Shown: positions 11,630 through 24,862 of the stretch, piece after piece
How the letters are laid out: every line of letters starts with the position of its first letter
Numbering within the stretch: the stretch's first letter is position 1
Source: Humulus lupulus
Taxonomy: Eukaryota; Streptophyta; Magnoliopsida; Rosales; Cannabaceae
Length of the DNA stretch: 64,000 nucleotides
Assembly: GCF_963169125.1 (NCBI RefSeq)
Contig: NC_084795.1
Coordinates: 277,770,122-277,834,121, forward strand
Direction of reading: 5' to 3'
Position numbers and translations under genes: made by a program
The notes under the pieces: generated by a model
Told to the model about the DNA's origin: nothing
Database searches by the model: none
What the model saw: only the letters and a program-made list of their open reading frames with translations

Positions 11630-12021
11630 TGATTTTATGGTGCACCTCACAAAATATAAGCGCATTGGTGCACCTCTTTGGCATTTTAGATCTGCGAACA
11701 ATTTTCCGTGTAATTTTTTTATGATCATATATATTGTAGTTGTTTAGAGGATCTGTAAATTTTTGAAAAATTCTGAATAATTTAAAACAAGATTCAAACA
11801 AATTGTTTTTCACGTGCATAAAAAAATTACTCACACGTGCAATAGTTTGTTTGAACGACACTATAAATTATTTGGAATTTTCTCAAAATTTTCAAGATGC
11901 TCTAAATAAATACAGTGTACACGTTCATATAGAAAAAATTCGCAGAAAACTATATTAAGGCTGAAAACACAATAAGGTGTACCAGTGCGTCTATTTTTGT
12001 GAGGTGCTATAAAGAATTTTT
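11630..12021. mobile_element. MITE with ~45-bp imperfect terminal inverted repeats
   Basis: The left arm (TTTATGGTGCACCTCAC at 11634-11650, followed by AAAATATAAGCGCATTGGTGCACC) is matched in reverse complement by the right arm (TTTATAGCACCTCAC, then AAAAATAGACGCACTGGTACACC) ending near 12015. The interior has no credible ORF; the one spanning 11520-11861 on the minus strand crosses the element edge and is spurious. Outer borders are approximate because the flanks are A/T runs. Confidence 0.7.
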
Positions 12022-13034
12022 CTATATATATATATAAATTTTTATATATATATTATAAATGTGAGTTTATCGGAAATTGTTGTTTTCTGTTAGATTTAAC
12101 ACTTTTTTTTATTGTTATCTAACACCGTTAATTTTAAAATGATCTAAATAAGGTAATTTTTAAAAAATAAATAAAAAGTAATTTAAATAAAGTAAATAAA
12201 TTTAAAAAAATAATAAATGAGCCACCCATATTTTAAAATTTCATATTAAAGTATTTAAATTAATCTATAAATTATTTTTTCAAAACTATAATCGAAAATT
12301 ATTTATGTGCTTAATTTTTTTATTAATTATTTATTTTGTCATTTAATATATTTTGTTTATACAAACATATATATAATAGTGAAATAAGACATAAATATAC
12401 ACATTTTTTATTTTTTTGTTTATTTGTTTTTAATTAGAAATTACTTATTTTAATTGGTCTAGCAATTAATTAAATAATATACATAATTTTTTGTTGACTT
12501 TAAAGTTATTTTTAATTAAATAATTAAAATTTGATCAATTAAGCTTTTTAAATTCATAGTCATAATTTAGAATTTTTTTAATATTTTATTATATTAAAAT
12601 TCATATGTAATTTTTTTAAAAAGTAAATTAAAAAAAATTATTTAATTTTAAGACTAGAATTCATCCTATCTTTATATATAAAAAGCATATCTTTATATAT
12701 AAAAATAATTTTTTTTTGGTTTAATTTTTTTTCTTAAAATATTTTTATGTTATAATATAGCCCATCGTTTATTTATTAGCGTATTGGTGGTCAAAGTTTA
12801 TACAAGTAAAAAACAACCAAGAGAATATGAAGTTTATGAAATTTCCCATTATGTACGTATGGTCCATTTGAATTACTACTTATACCGTTTCTTCATCATA
12901 TATCTAGAAACATTCCAAGTCTTGGCCTAATACTACTCTTTCTTTCTCTATTCTCTCCTCATTCTCCATTTTCATCATAAACTTCTTCTCTCTTTTCTCG
13001 TCGCAGAGAGAATAATAACAACAACAACAACAAC
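12022..13034 (+). promoter_or_regulatory. Upstream region and leader of the MACPF gene
   Basis: The distal ~750 bp is AT-rich with no feature I can name. Near the gene, a W-box core lies on the minus strand (TTGACC, plus 12789-12794), a weak TATA candidate (CATATATC) near 12895, a CT-rich block at ~12938-13005 and then CAACAACAACAACAACAACATG running into the start codon. Pyrimidine blocks and CAA-repeat leaders are common in well-translated plant mRNAs. The W-box would suit an immunity-related gene, but a single 6-mer proves little. Confidence 0.45.
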
Positions 13035-16000
13035 ATGAGCCAATCCAATACTCAAATTGTAGAGAAAGCTCTGAGTTGCTTAGGCAAAGGCTTCGATTTG
13101 ACCTCAGATTTCCGGCTTCAGTACTGCAAAGGCAAAGAAAGGCTAATCCTCCTCAACGACACTCACAAGCAACGACTCTCCGTCCCCGGCTTTGGCGCCG
13201 TCGACGACATCTCCTCCGATATTAAATGCGACAAAGGCGACCGCGTTCGATACCAATCCGATATTCTCAACTTCAATCAGGTACATATATATAAGTAATT
13301 AATCGCGTAATTATTAGGATTAATTCGTTTTTTATTATTATTACAATGAATTAATCGATTAATTTTAGATGTCGGAGTTTTTCAACCAAAAAACATCGGT
13401 GCCGGGGAAGATACCGTCGGGGATGTTCAACTCAATGTTTGGGTTTCAGAGTGGGTCTTGGGCCATGGACGCTTCGAATGTGAAGAAACTGGGCTTAGAT
13501 GGCTACTTCATTATTCTGTTCAATCTCCATATCGATCGATACCCACTTCTTCTCTCTCCAGAGGTCCGTAACGCCGTTCCTTCTTCGTGGGACCCACGCG
13601 CTCTTGCAAGGTAATTATAACTAGTAACACTAATATTGTTCATCAATGGCTTTCATTTTCTTCTCTTCAACTAATTAAATTAAAATATGATAACGTTCTT
13701 TTCCACCGTTAATTAAATTGCTATAATATATGATTGCTTTGGGCAATGGGTTTGGCTGACTTTTTTTTTGTTAATGTTTGCGTTTCACATGATTGAGTAT
13801 TGCTAGTAGTAGAGTCGTGGCGATTGAAATTGACGCCGCCACTTGTTTATTATAAATTTACTATAGCACGTATAATGGAGTGTCAAATAATATTATTAAA
13901 ATATAGCTTATTTTAAAAATAATTTGAGTTATGCCAAATTTATATCACCTTATATTTTATTTATTTATTTTTATGCTATTTATATTATTTTTATCTATTT
14001 ACATTAAATTTATACTTTTATATTATTATTTTATTATCTTATACCATTAATAATAAAATATAAATAAAAATTAATATATATATTTTTTATATTTTCAATA
14101 TATATCAAATTAGTATTAATTAAATATTAAAATTTATAACAGATTTTCTAATTATGCATTTGAACTTAATGCTAAAAATTATACTAAATATATAATATAT
14201 TGATTTTTTTGTACTAGATATAGCACACTATTTACGTAGTCTTATCATCCAAATTCAATGCCATATATACAGTTGTGTAACATTATAATATTGGCCTAAA
14301 ATAATTGGATTTGTGTCGTATAATATAATTTAGTTTGGTGGCAAACTTAATTAAGTTGGGAAAAGATAATTTATTTAGGACATAAAAATAAATTATATGA
14401 TTGATGCAAATATATATATATATAATACTTATTTTTTTATGACATAAAATAAAGTAAGATATGCTTTTATTGATACTTTATTTAATAGGTTATGTCCAAT
14501 AATAGATCAACCATTTGAGTTCACACTTGAACGTAGAATAGTGAAACCATGAACATATGTCGACCCATTTATGCCAAATTATGTAAGATAGCGTCATATG
14601 GTTCCTCAATTCTAGTCCCCTCATGGATAAGGGTTGATTTTTTATTTATTTTTATTTAATTCATTCTAGAGATCTGTACTTTTGTCATTTTCTCTCCCCC
14701 TTTTTTTTTTAAATATTTAAAGTTAGACTAATAAAGAAAAAAAAACAACTCTCCTTTATCATGTGGGGTCACAAGTACGCAATTCTCTTTCATTGCATTA
14801 TTACAATATTTATATGGTTATAGTTAATCTACCAAAACAAATGAAAAATAATAAAAAAAAATTAAAAGAGTTTCTTCAACCATTTTCTATTCAACTTTAT
14901 AAACAATGATATTCATTCATACTTGTTTTGTTTTTCCATAAATGGCTAGCTTGTTAAAGTTTGTTTTTATTAAAATAAGGCTTGCAAGTAAAATTATACA
15001 AGTGTCATAGAAGACTGTCGACAGGTATGTCGCGTTATATAATAAATACACAATAAATAATAATTGGATAATATAGAATTCAGTCCAATGTGTTTGTTTA
15101 TTCACAAGTCACCATTTTCACACTTTATCTATTTTGACCTCACACAAATTGCATTTTTATATCATACGTGTATTATATTGCAATGTTTGTTCAATATTTT
15201 TTTTCATTTCTATTTATTTAAGATATTATCTACATTGTCCTTCTAATTTATAGTGTCACGGGATTAAGTGTGTGGTTTGCATAACTTTTAAAAAGCATTT
15301 TTGTGTATTGAATTTTAAAAGTTTTTTGAAAAGTTTGATTGGGTTTTCCAATAAAAAGATTTTTTTATTAATTTAATAGATATTGAATGGGGTTTCAGTA
15401 AACTCAATTGTATGTTATAGCCAATATATTTTAAAATATTCAAAATGCAAATAATATTTTTATTTATTTAAATGACAATTGGAGGACAAAAGTTATAGTA
15501 ATTTTAAGTATAGGCATATAAAAGGTAATTTGAGATAATTGGCTAAAAAGAGATATTCATTAATTTAGGTGAAATTATATTGTTATCATTATTTTTTGGT
15601 TCGGAAAAAACTACTACAATATCTTAAATTCTCATCTCATTACTAATTATTGTGTACCAACTAATTTAGTGGCGTCACATGAAAGTACAAAAAATTTGTA
15701 GTCAATTTTAATCATTTAGAAATCTATCAACTTATATATTATATTTTGTTGCCTAATTTCAAGACTTTTGAAACCCCCGAGAAAAAAAACCCCACATTCA
15801 ACCACTGTTTTAAGTATTTTGACTAATCGAAACCATGTTAAGAGTCTGTTCTTCTGCACTTGCCTTTTTGAATCATGGATTCATAGCGGTATTAGGGTGA
15901 AAGTAGACATGTCATTTTCAGTAGCTGGTAACGTCTATGGCTGCTATATTTGACTTTATGTTAAATTTTTAATACACATAAAATGCTTGCAAAATTTTCT

Positions 16001-19000
16001 ATGGTAGTTCAGTAGCCAATTTGTGTTATTTTTGTTCTTCCAAATTTGTTATTTTTAGTCAATTAATCGGAAATTTGAAACCTGGCTGTTTTAAAATTTA
16101 AGGTGCACACAAGATGCTTGGGGAAATGTCTATTTGTTTAGTTGTCAGTTGGAGTTTGTTTGATTAGTCAGACTAATCATACTAATAGGTATTGAAAACA
16201 TTGAAGTTGAAACTTGTGTTTAAACTTGAAACTATACATATTTCCTTTGGTCATATTCATCATAACTAATGCACACAAGATGCTTGTCAAATTGTATTGT
16301 AATTTAGTTGTCAGCCGCGATTTTTTAAATTCGCCAATATTAAGGAATAAATCTTTTGAAATAGATAAAACACCTTGTTATTAGAATTCAGGGCATTGAT
16401 ATTTGATTGAATTTGAAATATATTATACAGATTCATAGAGAAGTATGGGACTCACATTGTAGTGGGATTGAGCGTTGGAGGTCAAGATGTGGTGCTGGTT
16501 AAGCAAGATACATCTTCTAAGATAGAACCCTCTGAGCTCAAAAAACACTTGGATGATCTTGGAGATCAGCTCTTTACTGGGACGTGTAATTTCTCACCAA
16601 TGCTCTCCAAAACCAAAGATAACAAACTAAAGGTTCTTACCTGATTCTCTAGCTAACTCATAATTCTGTTTAGTATGGCACTACCACAGACCAAAATCCC
16701 TACTTTCTTATTCTCACGATTCAAGGCTATTTCTTCAGTAATTATAATTAGAAACGTGAATTTCTTCTACAGTAGTATTATTAATCTATTTTATGTGTTT
16801 TGCAGGCACCTCTGGCATTCAATTTGTTCGATTCTCAGCCCATGGCCCTTAGCAGCTCTGTGTCCATGAACACGAAAGATGTAGGTTCGACCATATATAT
16901 CTTTGAAATTCCTGTACAGTGGAATTCACTGGTTAATTATTTCTTATATTTCAGGAACCAAAACCCAAATTTAGTTCAGATTATGTGCGCATATAATAGA
17001 AATGGAAACGTTACAGAATTGTAGGCATAGGTATCCTATAGTAATATGTCATCTTTGACACGTTGGTAAAAGATTTCTAGTTAGCCTAGTCATCTAAGCA
17101 ATGCAGGTTTGACTTTGACTAGTTACCGGGTATTATACTCTGTTGTTTAGTGGCATATGCCGAGTCTTGTGGAGCCAAGTATTTGGCTGCCAGGTTTGAA
17201 ACAAACCTGTCTATTATCACTGATCATGGTTCTATAATTAACTCACACGACAGCTCAAAACTGTACATATGAAAACTCAATAGTGTTCTATCGTATAACA
17301 TTAAACAATTAATGTGCATGTTGCACGTCAGAAGCTATTATGATTTGGCATGTGCATCTGGCTGTTGGTAGATTACTTGGACTTTGGTCGTGATTTTTTT
17401 TATTACCAATACATAATTATGTGAATAAATATATAGTTTAACATTTCAAGTCTCTACCTGAAAATTGAGTAAAAAACAACAGATGTACAAAGTAAGCTCT
17501 ACAATGAGACACAATGTTGTGGACCTTGCCATCCCTATCTGTGACTCACTCTGTATTTCTCATGGTGCTGGCAAATATCTGAGGGTCACTTAGTTGCAGA
17601 TGTTTATGATCCACTTATTAATGAAAACAAACCTTATACATCTACTTCTAGCTAAAACATTGTGTAATATTTAATACTGATGTAGGTGACATAATTCTCA
17701 GGGTATCACTGTTGTATGCTCAAAAAGAGGAGGTGATCCGTCTTCCCTTAGCCATTGCGAGTGGCTTCTAACAGTTCCATCAATGCCGGATGTGGTTCAA
17801 TTTAGTTTCATTCCAATCACTTCTCTTCTTAAAGGTGTTACTGGGAAAGGTTTCTTATCCCATGCCATCAATCTCTATCTTCGATGTAAGTATCCAAATC
17901 TCCATATATAAGTGAAAATAAGCTTGAATTACTGAAGCATTTTTAATTATTTTTATTGATGGGGAAAATATGGTTTATAAGATTGAACTTATAGCATGTG
18001 ATGGTTACTTATGTGAGTTATGAAATCCTGTCACTGAAAAGAACTTCATACAGTATTTATTTTCCTATTATTTGTTAACGTGTACTGATATGAGCTTCAT
18101 AATAATGTGCAGACAAGCCTCCTCTAGTTGATTTAGAGTACTTTCTGGACTTTCAAACTCACAGGATTTGGGCTCCCATTTACAACGACCTTCCTCTTGG
18201 CCCTACAACAAACAGGGCTACTACATCACGGGCAATCCAGTTCAACATGATGGGACCCAAGTTGTATGTGAACAATAATCAGGTACCCATGATTGCTTTA
18301 TGTGTACCAAAGCAGATTTTCTTAATTGCTCTTGCTTCCAAGGTTCAAACTAGTATGCTATCTTCATCAGGTTGTGGTTGGAAAAAGGCCAGTCACTGGA
18401 ATGCGCTTGTATCTTGAGGGCATGAAATGCAATAGGTACTATTCATTTTTTTTCTTTTGTTTAAATAACTATCTCGTGGTCATTAAAATTACATGTCAAA
18501 GCATGTTAGTTTGTTGTTCTATTATCAAAAGTTGCAAAATTCTTTGACAACTCTGGATAGTAAATAAGAAGGAATGTGTCAAGACTTGAGAGGATAAAAC
18601 TCTATATGAGAACTGTCCTCTATTCTGTTTAGTAGAAATGAAGGATTCTACGGCCAAAACAAAAGGGTAGCAGTCTTTTGTGTTTTTGAAGAATGTGGCC
18701 AGACTAATCCTCTTTTATTTAAAATTAAGACATGAGAACTTTCACAACTAAGTCAAGTTATCAAAAGCGTGTGATATTCATTTACTTATCCATTTAGTTA
18801 AACATAATTATCATGTAGTTATGAGAATGCTCTGTCTTTCAGGCTAGGCATTCACCTCCAGCACCTAACAAATTGTCCAATTATGTTCCAAGACAAGATA
18901 GACGACACAACAATATGGCGAGGCTCAGAAGACATAGCTGATCACGAGCAGTACTTGGAAGCTATCAATGGAAAGAAGTTTTCCCATATTTGTACAATGC

Positions 19001-19467
19001 CTATAGAATACAACACGGAATGGACCTCCAAGAAAGATGTAGTTTTCATTGTCACCGGAGCTCAACTCCTTATGACAAAGCAAGACTCAAAGAATGTTCT
19101 TCATCTTCGGCTCTTGTTTTCAAGGGTCTCGAATTGCTTCACTGCTCAATCTAGTTGGGCCGAATGCTCCACAGAATTTTCCCAAAAGTCGGGTATTTTC
19201 TCTGCTATCACTACTACGTTTTCAGGTATTCCCCAATTGCCCAAAGATAAGACACCAGCTGTGATTGTGGACTCTGCCATCTTTCCAACAGGACCTCCGG
19301 TTTCCCAACAAACTCCAAAGCTTCTTAAATATGTAGATACATCCCATTTATGTAAAGGGCCACAGGACAATCCTGGGTATTGGTTAGTTACAGGAGCTAG
19401 ATTGTACTTAGAGAAAGGGAAGATAGGTTTGCATGTAAAGTTCTCTTTGTTAAACAATTGTTCATGA
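13035..19467 (+). CDS. MACPF domain protein, CAD1/NSL1 family
   Basis: The only host gene in the window. Eight exons join in frame: 13035-13280, 13369-13610, 16431-16632, 16806-16880, 17702-17885, 18113-18282, 18371-18435 and 18843-19467. They total 1809 nt, or 602 residues, close to the ~560-610 residues usual in this family. All introns are GT-AG. The MACPF signature YGTH, followed by V-x-G-L-S-V-G-G, falls at residues ~168-180, next to the exon 2/3 junction. The N-terminal region has the family motif KCDKGDRVRYQSDIL; the C-terminal part has GYWLVTGARLYLEKGKIGL, close to the family's usual end. There is no signal peptide. Arabidopsis relatives (CAD1, NSL1) restrain salicylate-dependent cell death; that role is inferred here. 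Intron 2 is 2.8 kb, intron 4 is 821 bp and intron 7 is 407 bp. The stop codon is 129 bp from a Copia LTR. No inactivating change seen. Confidence 0.92.
13611..16430 (+). other. Intron 2 of the MACPF gene (2.8 kb)
   Basis: Donor CAAG|GTAATT and acceptor TTATACAG|ATTC. The intron splits the coding sequence just before the MACPF signature. It is AT-rich with several poly-A/T runs and has no ORF with recognisable similarity. I see no paired inverted repeats or LTR ends, so any transposon contribution is too decayed to name. Confidence 0.8.
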
Positions 19468-19596
19468 TTAAAAAAAAAATTCTTATTTATTCAAAAAAAA
19501 AAAAAAATTCTTACAATCAAATGAAAAATATGCAATTTTTTAAAATTGAATGCAATTCATTGTTGAATAACTTTCAATCCAGCTACAGTAGCAAAT

Positions 19597-20139
19597 TGTT
19601 GGAATTATTATAATGAACTAATACAATCATAGGTTTAATTCCATAATATACAATCATTAATTATGTGCCTAATTTTACACTAATAACCATAATGGGATGG
19701 TTAATAATTAACTATATGTTAGAGGCACATGAGAGCACCCTTAATACTATAGTTGGCCCATTAAATTATAGAATACCATAATAAAACCCACTTAAGCCCT
19801 ATTAGTGAATAACCCCTTTGGGTTACAAGGGTATGACATATAAATATATGTCTTTGGTGATTAAGGGGTTTTAAGGTGATTGGTAATAAGAACAAAGGGG
19901 GATAGCTCCACATTGTGCCTCTAGGGTTATTGCTCTAATCTTGTGGTTTTGTAGTGATTCTTGTTGGTGGTTCTTGGAATCAAATGGCTCACATGGATGG
20001 AATAGGAGGTATGTGCATTTATTGTATTTTGGATGCTCTAAATAAATGCTTGATCTTGCCTTTAATGATTATGAGTAATGATGGTTGGTTTGTATAAAGT
20101 TATTGTTTGAATGCTCATAATCCATGATAATGTATAACA
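19597..20139 (+). repeat. 5' LTR of the Copia element
   Basis: Starts TGTTGGAATTATT and ends AATGTATAACA, followed two bases later by the primer binding site. It matches the 3' LTR end to end with one visible substitution. A TATA-like ATATAAATATATG stretch lies near 19840 and could serve the element's promoter. Confidence 0.95.
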
Positions 20140-20141
20140 AA

Positions 20142-20156
20142 TGGTATCAAGAGCCA
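20142..20156 (+). promoter_or_regulatory. Primer binding site (initiator tRNA-Met type)
   Basis: TGGTATCAAGAGCCA two bases after the LTR matches the common plant initiator-Met primer site (TGGTATCAGAGCC) except for one extra A. The extra base could weaken priming or may be a variant of this family. Confidence 0.8.
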
Positions 20157-20578
20157 AAGTTATTGATTTTAGAGCTCAAAATTTTTTCATAAACCCATAT
20201 TCTCAAATCTGAAATTTATGATGTTTTTTCGGATTAATAAGTTTGATGTTGTGTGAATATGAGTTTTATTCCTTCAAATATGTTAATATATGTCTTGGGA
20301 GCATTTTGTTTATATTTTCCATTGAGGTATATATGAGTTTTAACAATGGAGAAACCCTTTTCGGATTCATCATTTTTTGGTGTATTATTTTGTGTTTTTG
20401 GAGTAAATGGGTATTGGAAATTGATAGAGGATTGAAAATGGAACAAAACCCCTCAAACGGCGTCGGTTTTGGTGGCCGGAGGTGGGAGATACGGCCGGGT
20501 CACGAACCGGGTCGCGTCGACCCGAGTTTCAGACCCGCGGACCCAGAAATCGTTTTTTGGCTGAATAGGGACGAGAGA

Positions 20579-20735
20579 AAACGACATGTCGTTTTTCCTC
20601 TATCGGGAAAAAACGACATGTCGTACGATCAGAGCCATTTTCCCTTCAGCCCGAACGACGTGTCGTTTTCTGAGTCCTCCTCGCGCGTCGTTTTCTTCAA
20701 ACGACATGTCGTTTTCTTCAAACGACATGTCGTAC
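20579..20735 (+). repeat. Array of ACGACATGTCGT palindromes in the Copia leader
   Basis: Five palindromes, four exact copies of ACGACATGTCGT (20581-20592, 20613-20624, 20701-20712, 20722-20733) and one ACGACGTGTCGT (20655-20666), plus a half-site at ~20684. Centre spacings are 32, 42, 46 and 21 bp. The array sits in a GC-rich island (20440-20810) of an otherwise AT-rich leader, between the primer site and gag. It could be a protein-binding array or, in RNA, a set of hairpins; the sequence alone does not decide. Confidence 0.9.
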
Positions 20736-21340
20736 GGACATATTTAATTTAAAAAAAAAAAAAAAAATCCCAGGCGCGTGGGGGCGCGTGCGTAGGTCCT
20801 TTTGGGCCATTTTTCACAATTTTTCACCACTTTTTTAATTTTCTATCATTCATTTGTATGCACAATACTAATGCATGAATTTTATTCATATTTTGGTTGT
20901 TAATTTTAGTATTGTGGCATAAATTTTGTAATTTATTTCAACGATTAGTGCTTATTTTCTTACCTATCGTAAGAATAAGCATGGAAAATTGTTTGGTAAT
21001 GAGGAACACTTAAATATTAATTTATTTAAGTATTGTATTTTCCTCCAAATAACATTAAGATCCTTATAAGTAATTAATTATCCTATCGATGATAATTGCT
21101 TACTAAAGATGCTTAATATGGTGAAGAAAATTTATTAAATATTATGAATCGCAATTTATCTATCCTTTCGATAGTGAATTAATGTATTTGATTATAATAT
21201 TTAATAGATTGTTCTTACCTGTGTATGAGTTCTATTTTGTTAATTTGTCTAAGAACTCTAGCATACATAATGATCATTTGTTATTTTGCGATCATTTATT
21301 TATGAGAAAAAGAGCACAAATGACATGATTTTGTTACAAC

Positions 21341-24300
21341 ATGCATTTAATGGTTATTGCTCTTGTTTCTCATTCAGCTTTAAGCAATCCAAGAACCTCT
21401 GCTATGTTGACGCTGAATGGAACCAACCACAAACAGTGGGTAGAATCTCTCATGATGAATTTGACTCTTATGAGAGTGGACTTGGCCTTGAGAACGGATG
21501 CCCCTCCTAAACCTACTGTTGATGCCACTGAAAAGGACAGAAAGTCCTATGAGGATTGGGAGCATTCCAATCGTTGTTGTTTGATGCTTATGAGGTATCA
21601 CATGGATGAGTCCATTCGTGATAGTATTCCTCAAACTGAAATTGCAAAGGATTTCCTCGCTGCGATCAAGGAGAAGTACAAGAAGTTCTCAAAGAATGAG
21701 AAAAATGAATGCTTAACTTTGTTCCATCGGACTAATTATGCCGATACAGGTGACATTAGGGCTCATATTGACAAACTGATGGGTTGTTACCAAAAGCTTA
21801 AGCGTATGGGATTGGATCTTGGTGAGGATTACATGGTGTGGTTTGTGATGGAAACCATTCCCTCTCAGTTTGATTCGATCAGATCAAGCTACAATGCTCA
21901 AAAGGAGCAATGGACCATTGAGGAGATGACTGCTATTCTTGCCAAGGAAGAAGAGGACATGAAAAAGGGAAGAGCAAGAAGTATCTCCATGGTAACAAAC
22001 CCAAGCAATTCTCAGAAGAGAAAGTCCACTTCCAACAACTCTAGTGACCAAAGGCCTTCTAAGAAGAAAGGCAACCACCCTAAAGGAAATGGACAAGGGA
22101 GTTCATCTTCAACTGGTCACAAGAATGAGTATTTCAAAGGGAAGTGCAACTTTTGTCAATGTTTCGGGCATAAGAAAGTCGATTGTCGAAAGCTCAAAGC
22201 CCACTTAGAGAGGAAAGGTAAATGTCTTGTGTTGGTTTGTTTAGAATCCAATATTATTGATGTGCCCTCAAATACTTGGTGGTTAGATACTGGAGCTACG
22301 ATTCATGTTACGAATTCCTTGCAGGCAGTGACAAATCGAAGAAGGCCGAATAGTTTGGAGGAGCACGTATACATGGGAGACGATACTAAAGTCAGAATTG
22401 AATTTTTTGGGACTGTTAGACTACAGTTGAATACAGGACATTTTTTGGAATTGCATGATGTTGCTTATTTGCCCTCTATTAGGAGGAATTTGATTTCTGT
22501 ATCTATTTTGGATAGACTAGGTTATAGTCTTCTTTTTGGAATTGGAAAACTGACTTTGTATCGTGACTCTATGTTGGTTGGAAATGGAACTTTATGTGGA
22601 AATTTATATAAGCTTGATTTACATGATGTTGTTCCTGTTACTTCTCCCTCTTGCCCTTCTTCTTCTTCTCTTAATGCTGTTGTTGGTTCTAAACGAGCAA
22701 GATTAGATTTGAAATCTTCCATGCTTTGGCATAAACGTTTGGGTCATATTTCTAGAGATAGGATGGAGAGATTGGTGAAAGATGGTGTACTTCAGGATCT
22801 TGATTTCTCGGATTTCACTGCCTGTGTTGATTGTATAAAAGGAAAGTTAACTGCCAAGGTTAGAAAAAGTAAGTCAGACAGATGCACAGATGTATTGGAG
22901 CTTATTCATACTGACATTTGTGGGCCTTTTGTTCCACCTGCTATGGGCGGCTATAAATACTTTATCACCTTCATCGATGATTTTTCCCGATACGGTCATG
23001 TTGAGCTCATTCGTGAAAAATCTGAATCTTTAGATGCCTTTAAGATTTTCAAGACGAATGTTGAGCTTCAAAAGGGAAAGAAGATTAAAGCTGTCAATTC
23101 TGATAGAGGTGGAGAGTATTATGGGCGTTATGATGAAACTGGAAGGAACCCTGGGCCTTTTGCCAGATACTTGCAGGAATGTGGTATTGATGCAAGATAT
23201 ACAATGCCAGGGACACCCCAGCAGAATGGAATTGCTGAAAGAAGGAATCGCACACTTCTTGACATGGTACGTTGTATGTTAATTCATTCTAGCTTACCAG
23301 AGTTTTTATGGGGTGAGGCATTAAGGACTGCTGCTTATACCTTGAATCAAGTGCCTAGCAAGTCTGTTCCAAAGACGCCATATGAGTTGTGGTCAGGCAA
23401 GAAACCGAGTTTGCGTCATTTTCACGTTTGGGGATGCAAAGCTGAGGTAAGGCCCTATAATCCACAATCCAAGAAGCTTGATCCAAAAACTATCAGTGGG
23501 AGCTTTGTAGGCTACACTATTGGTTCGAGAGGTTCTAGGTTCTATTGTCCTTCTCACACCACCAGGGTAATAGAATCAGATAGGGCTGTCTATTTCGAAG
23601 ATGAATTTGGTTCAAGTCAAGGGTCAAGAGAAATTGTATTCAAGGAAGAGCGTATCTATGTCCCTGTACCTGTTGCTTCCGCTTCCGCTTCTGCTCCTAC
23701 TAATGATCCTGTGATTGAACAAAATCCAATAGAAGCTCATGATGAACCTCAGGATCCAGTACTGGATGAAAATCTTGATTTGGGGGGTGATGAGGTTGTG
23801 GTGAGAAGATCACAAAGAGCCCGCAGGCCTGCTATTCCTGATGACTATCTTGTCTATATGCAGGAGCATGAGTTTGATGTGGGAGATGATTCTGAGCCAG
23901 CTACTTATCAAGAAGCTGTGAATAGTCTTAAATCTGCATTGTGGGTGGATGTAATGAAAGAAGAATTGAGTTCTATGTCACAAAATGAAGTTTGGGAGTT
24001 GGTTGAGCTACCCAAAGGTTGTAGACCCATCGGATGCAAATGGGTGTATAAGATCAAACGTGACTCAAATGGGCAAGTAGAGAGGTACAAGGCTAGACTT
24101 GTGGCTAAAGGCTATAGTCAGAGAGAGGGCATTGATTTCAAAGAAACTTTTTCGCCTGTTTCCACCAAAGATTCGTTGCGAATCATTATGGCTATAGTTG
24201 CTCATTTTGATCTAGAACTCAAACAAATGGATGTAAGGACTGCCTTCTTGAATGGAGACCTATCTGAGGATGTGTACATGACTCAACCTGTAGGTTTTGA

Positions 24301-24862
24301 GAAGTCTGGCGAAGAACACATGGTTTGCAAACTCAAGAAGTCGATATATGGGCTTAAACAAGCATCAAGGCAATGGTATCTCAAGTTTGATATGATTGTC
24401 ACTCAAAATGGTTTCAAGGAGAATGTGGTGGATCAATGTATATACATGAAGGTCAGTGGGAGCAGTTTCATTTTCTTAGTATTGTACGTAGATGACATCC
24501 TGCTTGCATCTAATAATTCTGACCTGTTGGCTGAGACAAAACAACTCTTGTTCAACCATTTTGACATGAAAGACCTTGGCGAAGCTTCTTATGTGCTTGG
24601 GATTCAAATCCTTCGAGATAGGGCCAATGGTATTCTTCGTTTGTCTCAGAAAACTTACATTGATCGGATCTTGAAAAGATTCAACATGCATTCATGTTCT
24701 TCTGGGAAAGCACCGATAGTGAAGGGTGACAAGTTCTCAAAGGCTCAATGTCCACAAAATGATAAAGAGAGAGATGAAATGAAAGCTGTTCCTTATGCGT
24801 CACTGGTTGGTAGCCTTATGTATGCACACGCCCTGATATTGCTTTTGTTGTCGGCGTGTTAG
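21341..24862 (+). CDS. Copia gag-pol polyprotein (gag, protease, integrase, RT), frameshifted
   Basis: An open frame of 1173 codons. Gag (UBN2-type) covers ~1-260, with a CCHC zinc knuckle ([14 protein letters not shown]) at ~269-282. The protease active site WLDTGA is at ~314-319. The integrase HHCC finger is at ~464-498, and the catalytic D, D and E lie in HTDICGPF (~523), NSDRGGEY (~586) and the AERRNRT block (~632). Reverse transcriptase follows with KARLVAKGY (~916) and YVDD at ~1049-1052. All visible catalytic residues are present. The frame breaks near 24825, within SLMYA, by an indel that is not a multiple of three, and ends at 24862; RNase H continues in another frame. The start is uncertain; Mets at 21341 and shortly after are possible. 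Confidence 0.9.
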   Translation: MHLMVIALVSHSALSNPRTSAMLTLNGTNHKQWVESLMMNLTLMRVDLALRTDAPPKPTVDATEKDRKSYEDWEHSNRCCLMLMRYHMDESIRDSIPQTEIAKDFLAAIKEKYKKFSKNEKNECLTLFHRTNYADTGDIRAHIDKLMGCYQKLKRMGLDLGEDYMVWFVMETIPSQFDSIRSSYNAQKEQWTIEEMTAILAKEEEDMKKGRARSISMVTNPSNSQKRKSTSNNSSDQRPSKKKGNHPKGNGQGSSSSTGHKNEYFKGKCNFCQCFGHKKVDCRKLKAHLERKGKCLVLVCLESNIIDVPSNTWWLDTGATIHVTNSLQAVTNRRRPNSLEEHVYMGDDTKVRIEFFGTVRLQLNTGHFLELHDVAYLPSIRRNLISVSILDRLGYSLLFGIGKLTLYRDSMLVGNGTLCGNLYKLDLHDVVPVTSPSCPSSSSLNAVVGSKRARLDLKSSMLWHKRLGHISRDRMERLVKDGVLQDLDFSDFTACVDCIKGKLTAKVRKSKSDRCTDVLELIHTDICGPFVPPAMGGYKYFITFIDDFSRYGHVELIREKSESLDAFKIFKTNVELQKGKKIKAVNSDRGGEYYGRYDETGRNPGPFARYLQECGIDARYTMPGTPQQNGIAERRNRTLLDMVRCMLIHSSLPEFLWGEALRTAAYTLNQVPSKSVPKTPYELWSGKKPSLRHFHVWGCKAEVRPYNPQSKKLDPKTISGSFVGYTIGSRGSRFYCPSHTTRVIESDRAVYFEDEFGSSQGSREIVFKEERIYVPVPVASASASAPTNDPVIEQNPIEAHDEPQDPVLDENLDLGGDEVVVRRSQRARRPAIPDDYLVYMQEHEFDVGDDSEPATYQEAVNSLKSALWVDVMKEELSSMSQNEVWELVELPKGCRPIGCKWVYKIKRDSNGQVERYKARLVAKGYSQREGIDFKETFSPVSTKDSLRIIMAIVAHFDLELKQMDVRTAFLNGDLSEDVYMTQPVGFEKSGEEHMVCKLKKSIYGLKQASRQWYLKFDMIVTQNGFKENVVDQCIYMKVSGSSFIFLVLYVDDILLASNNSDLLAETKQLLFNHFDMKDLGEASYVLGIQILRDRANGILRLSQKTYIDRILKRFNMHSCSSGKAPIVKGDKFSKAQCPQNDKERDEMKAVPYASLVGSLMYAHALILLLLSAC

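Noticed and set aside
11520..11861. 113-codon minus-strand ORF
   Set aside because: It crosses the left arm of the MITE into AT-rich DNA; Lys/Ile/Asn-rich as expected from base composition.
20243..20752. A 169-codon ORF in the Copia leader
   Set aside because: It runs across AT-rich leader and the palindrome array; its composition changes abruptly and the repeats in the protein only mirror the DNA palindromes.
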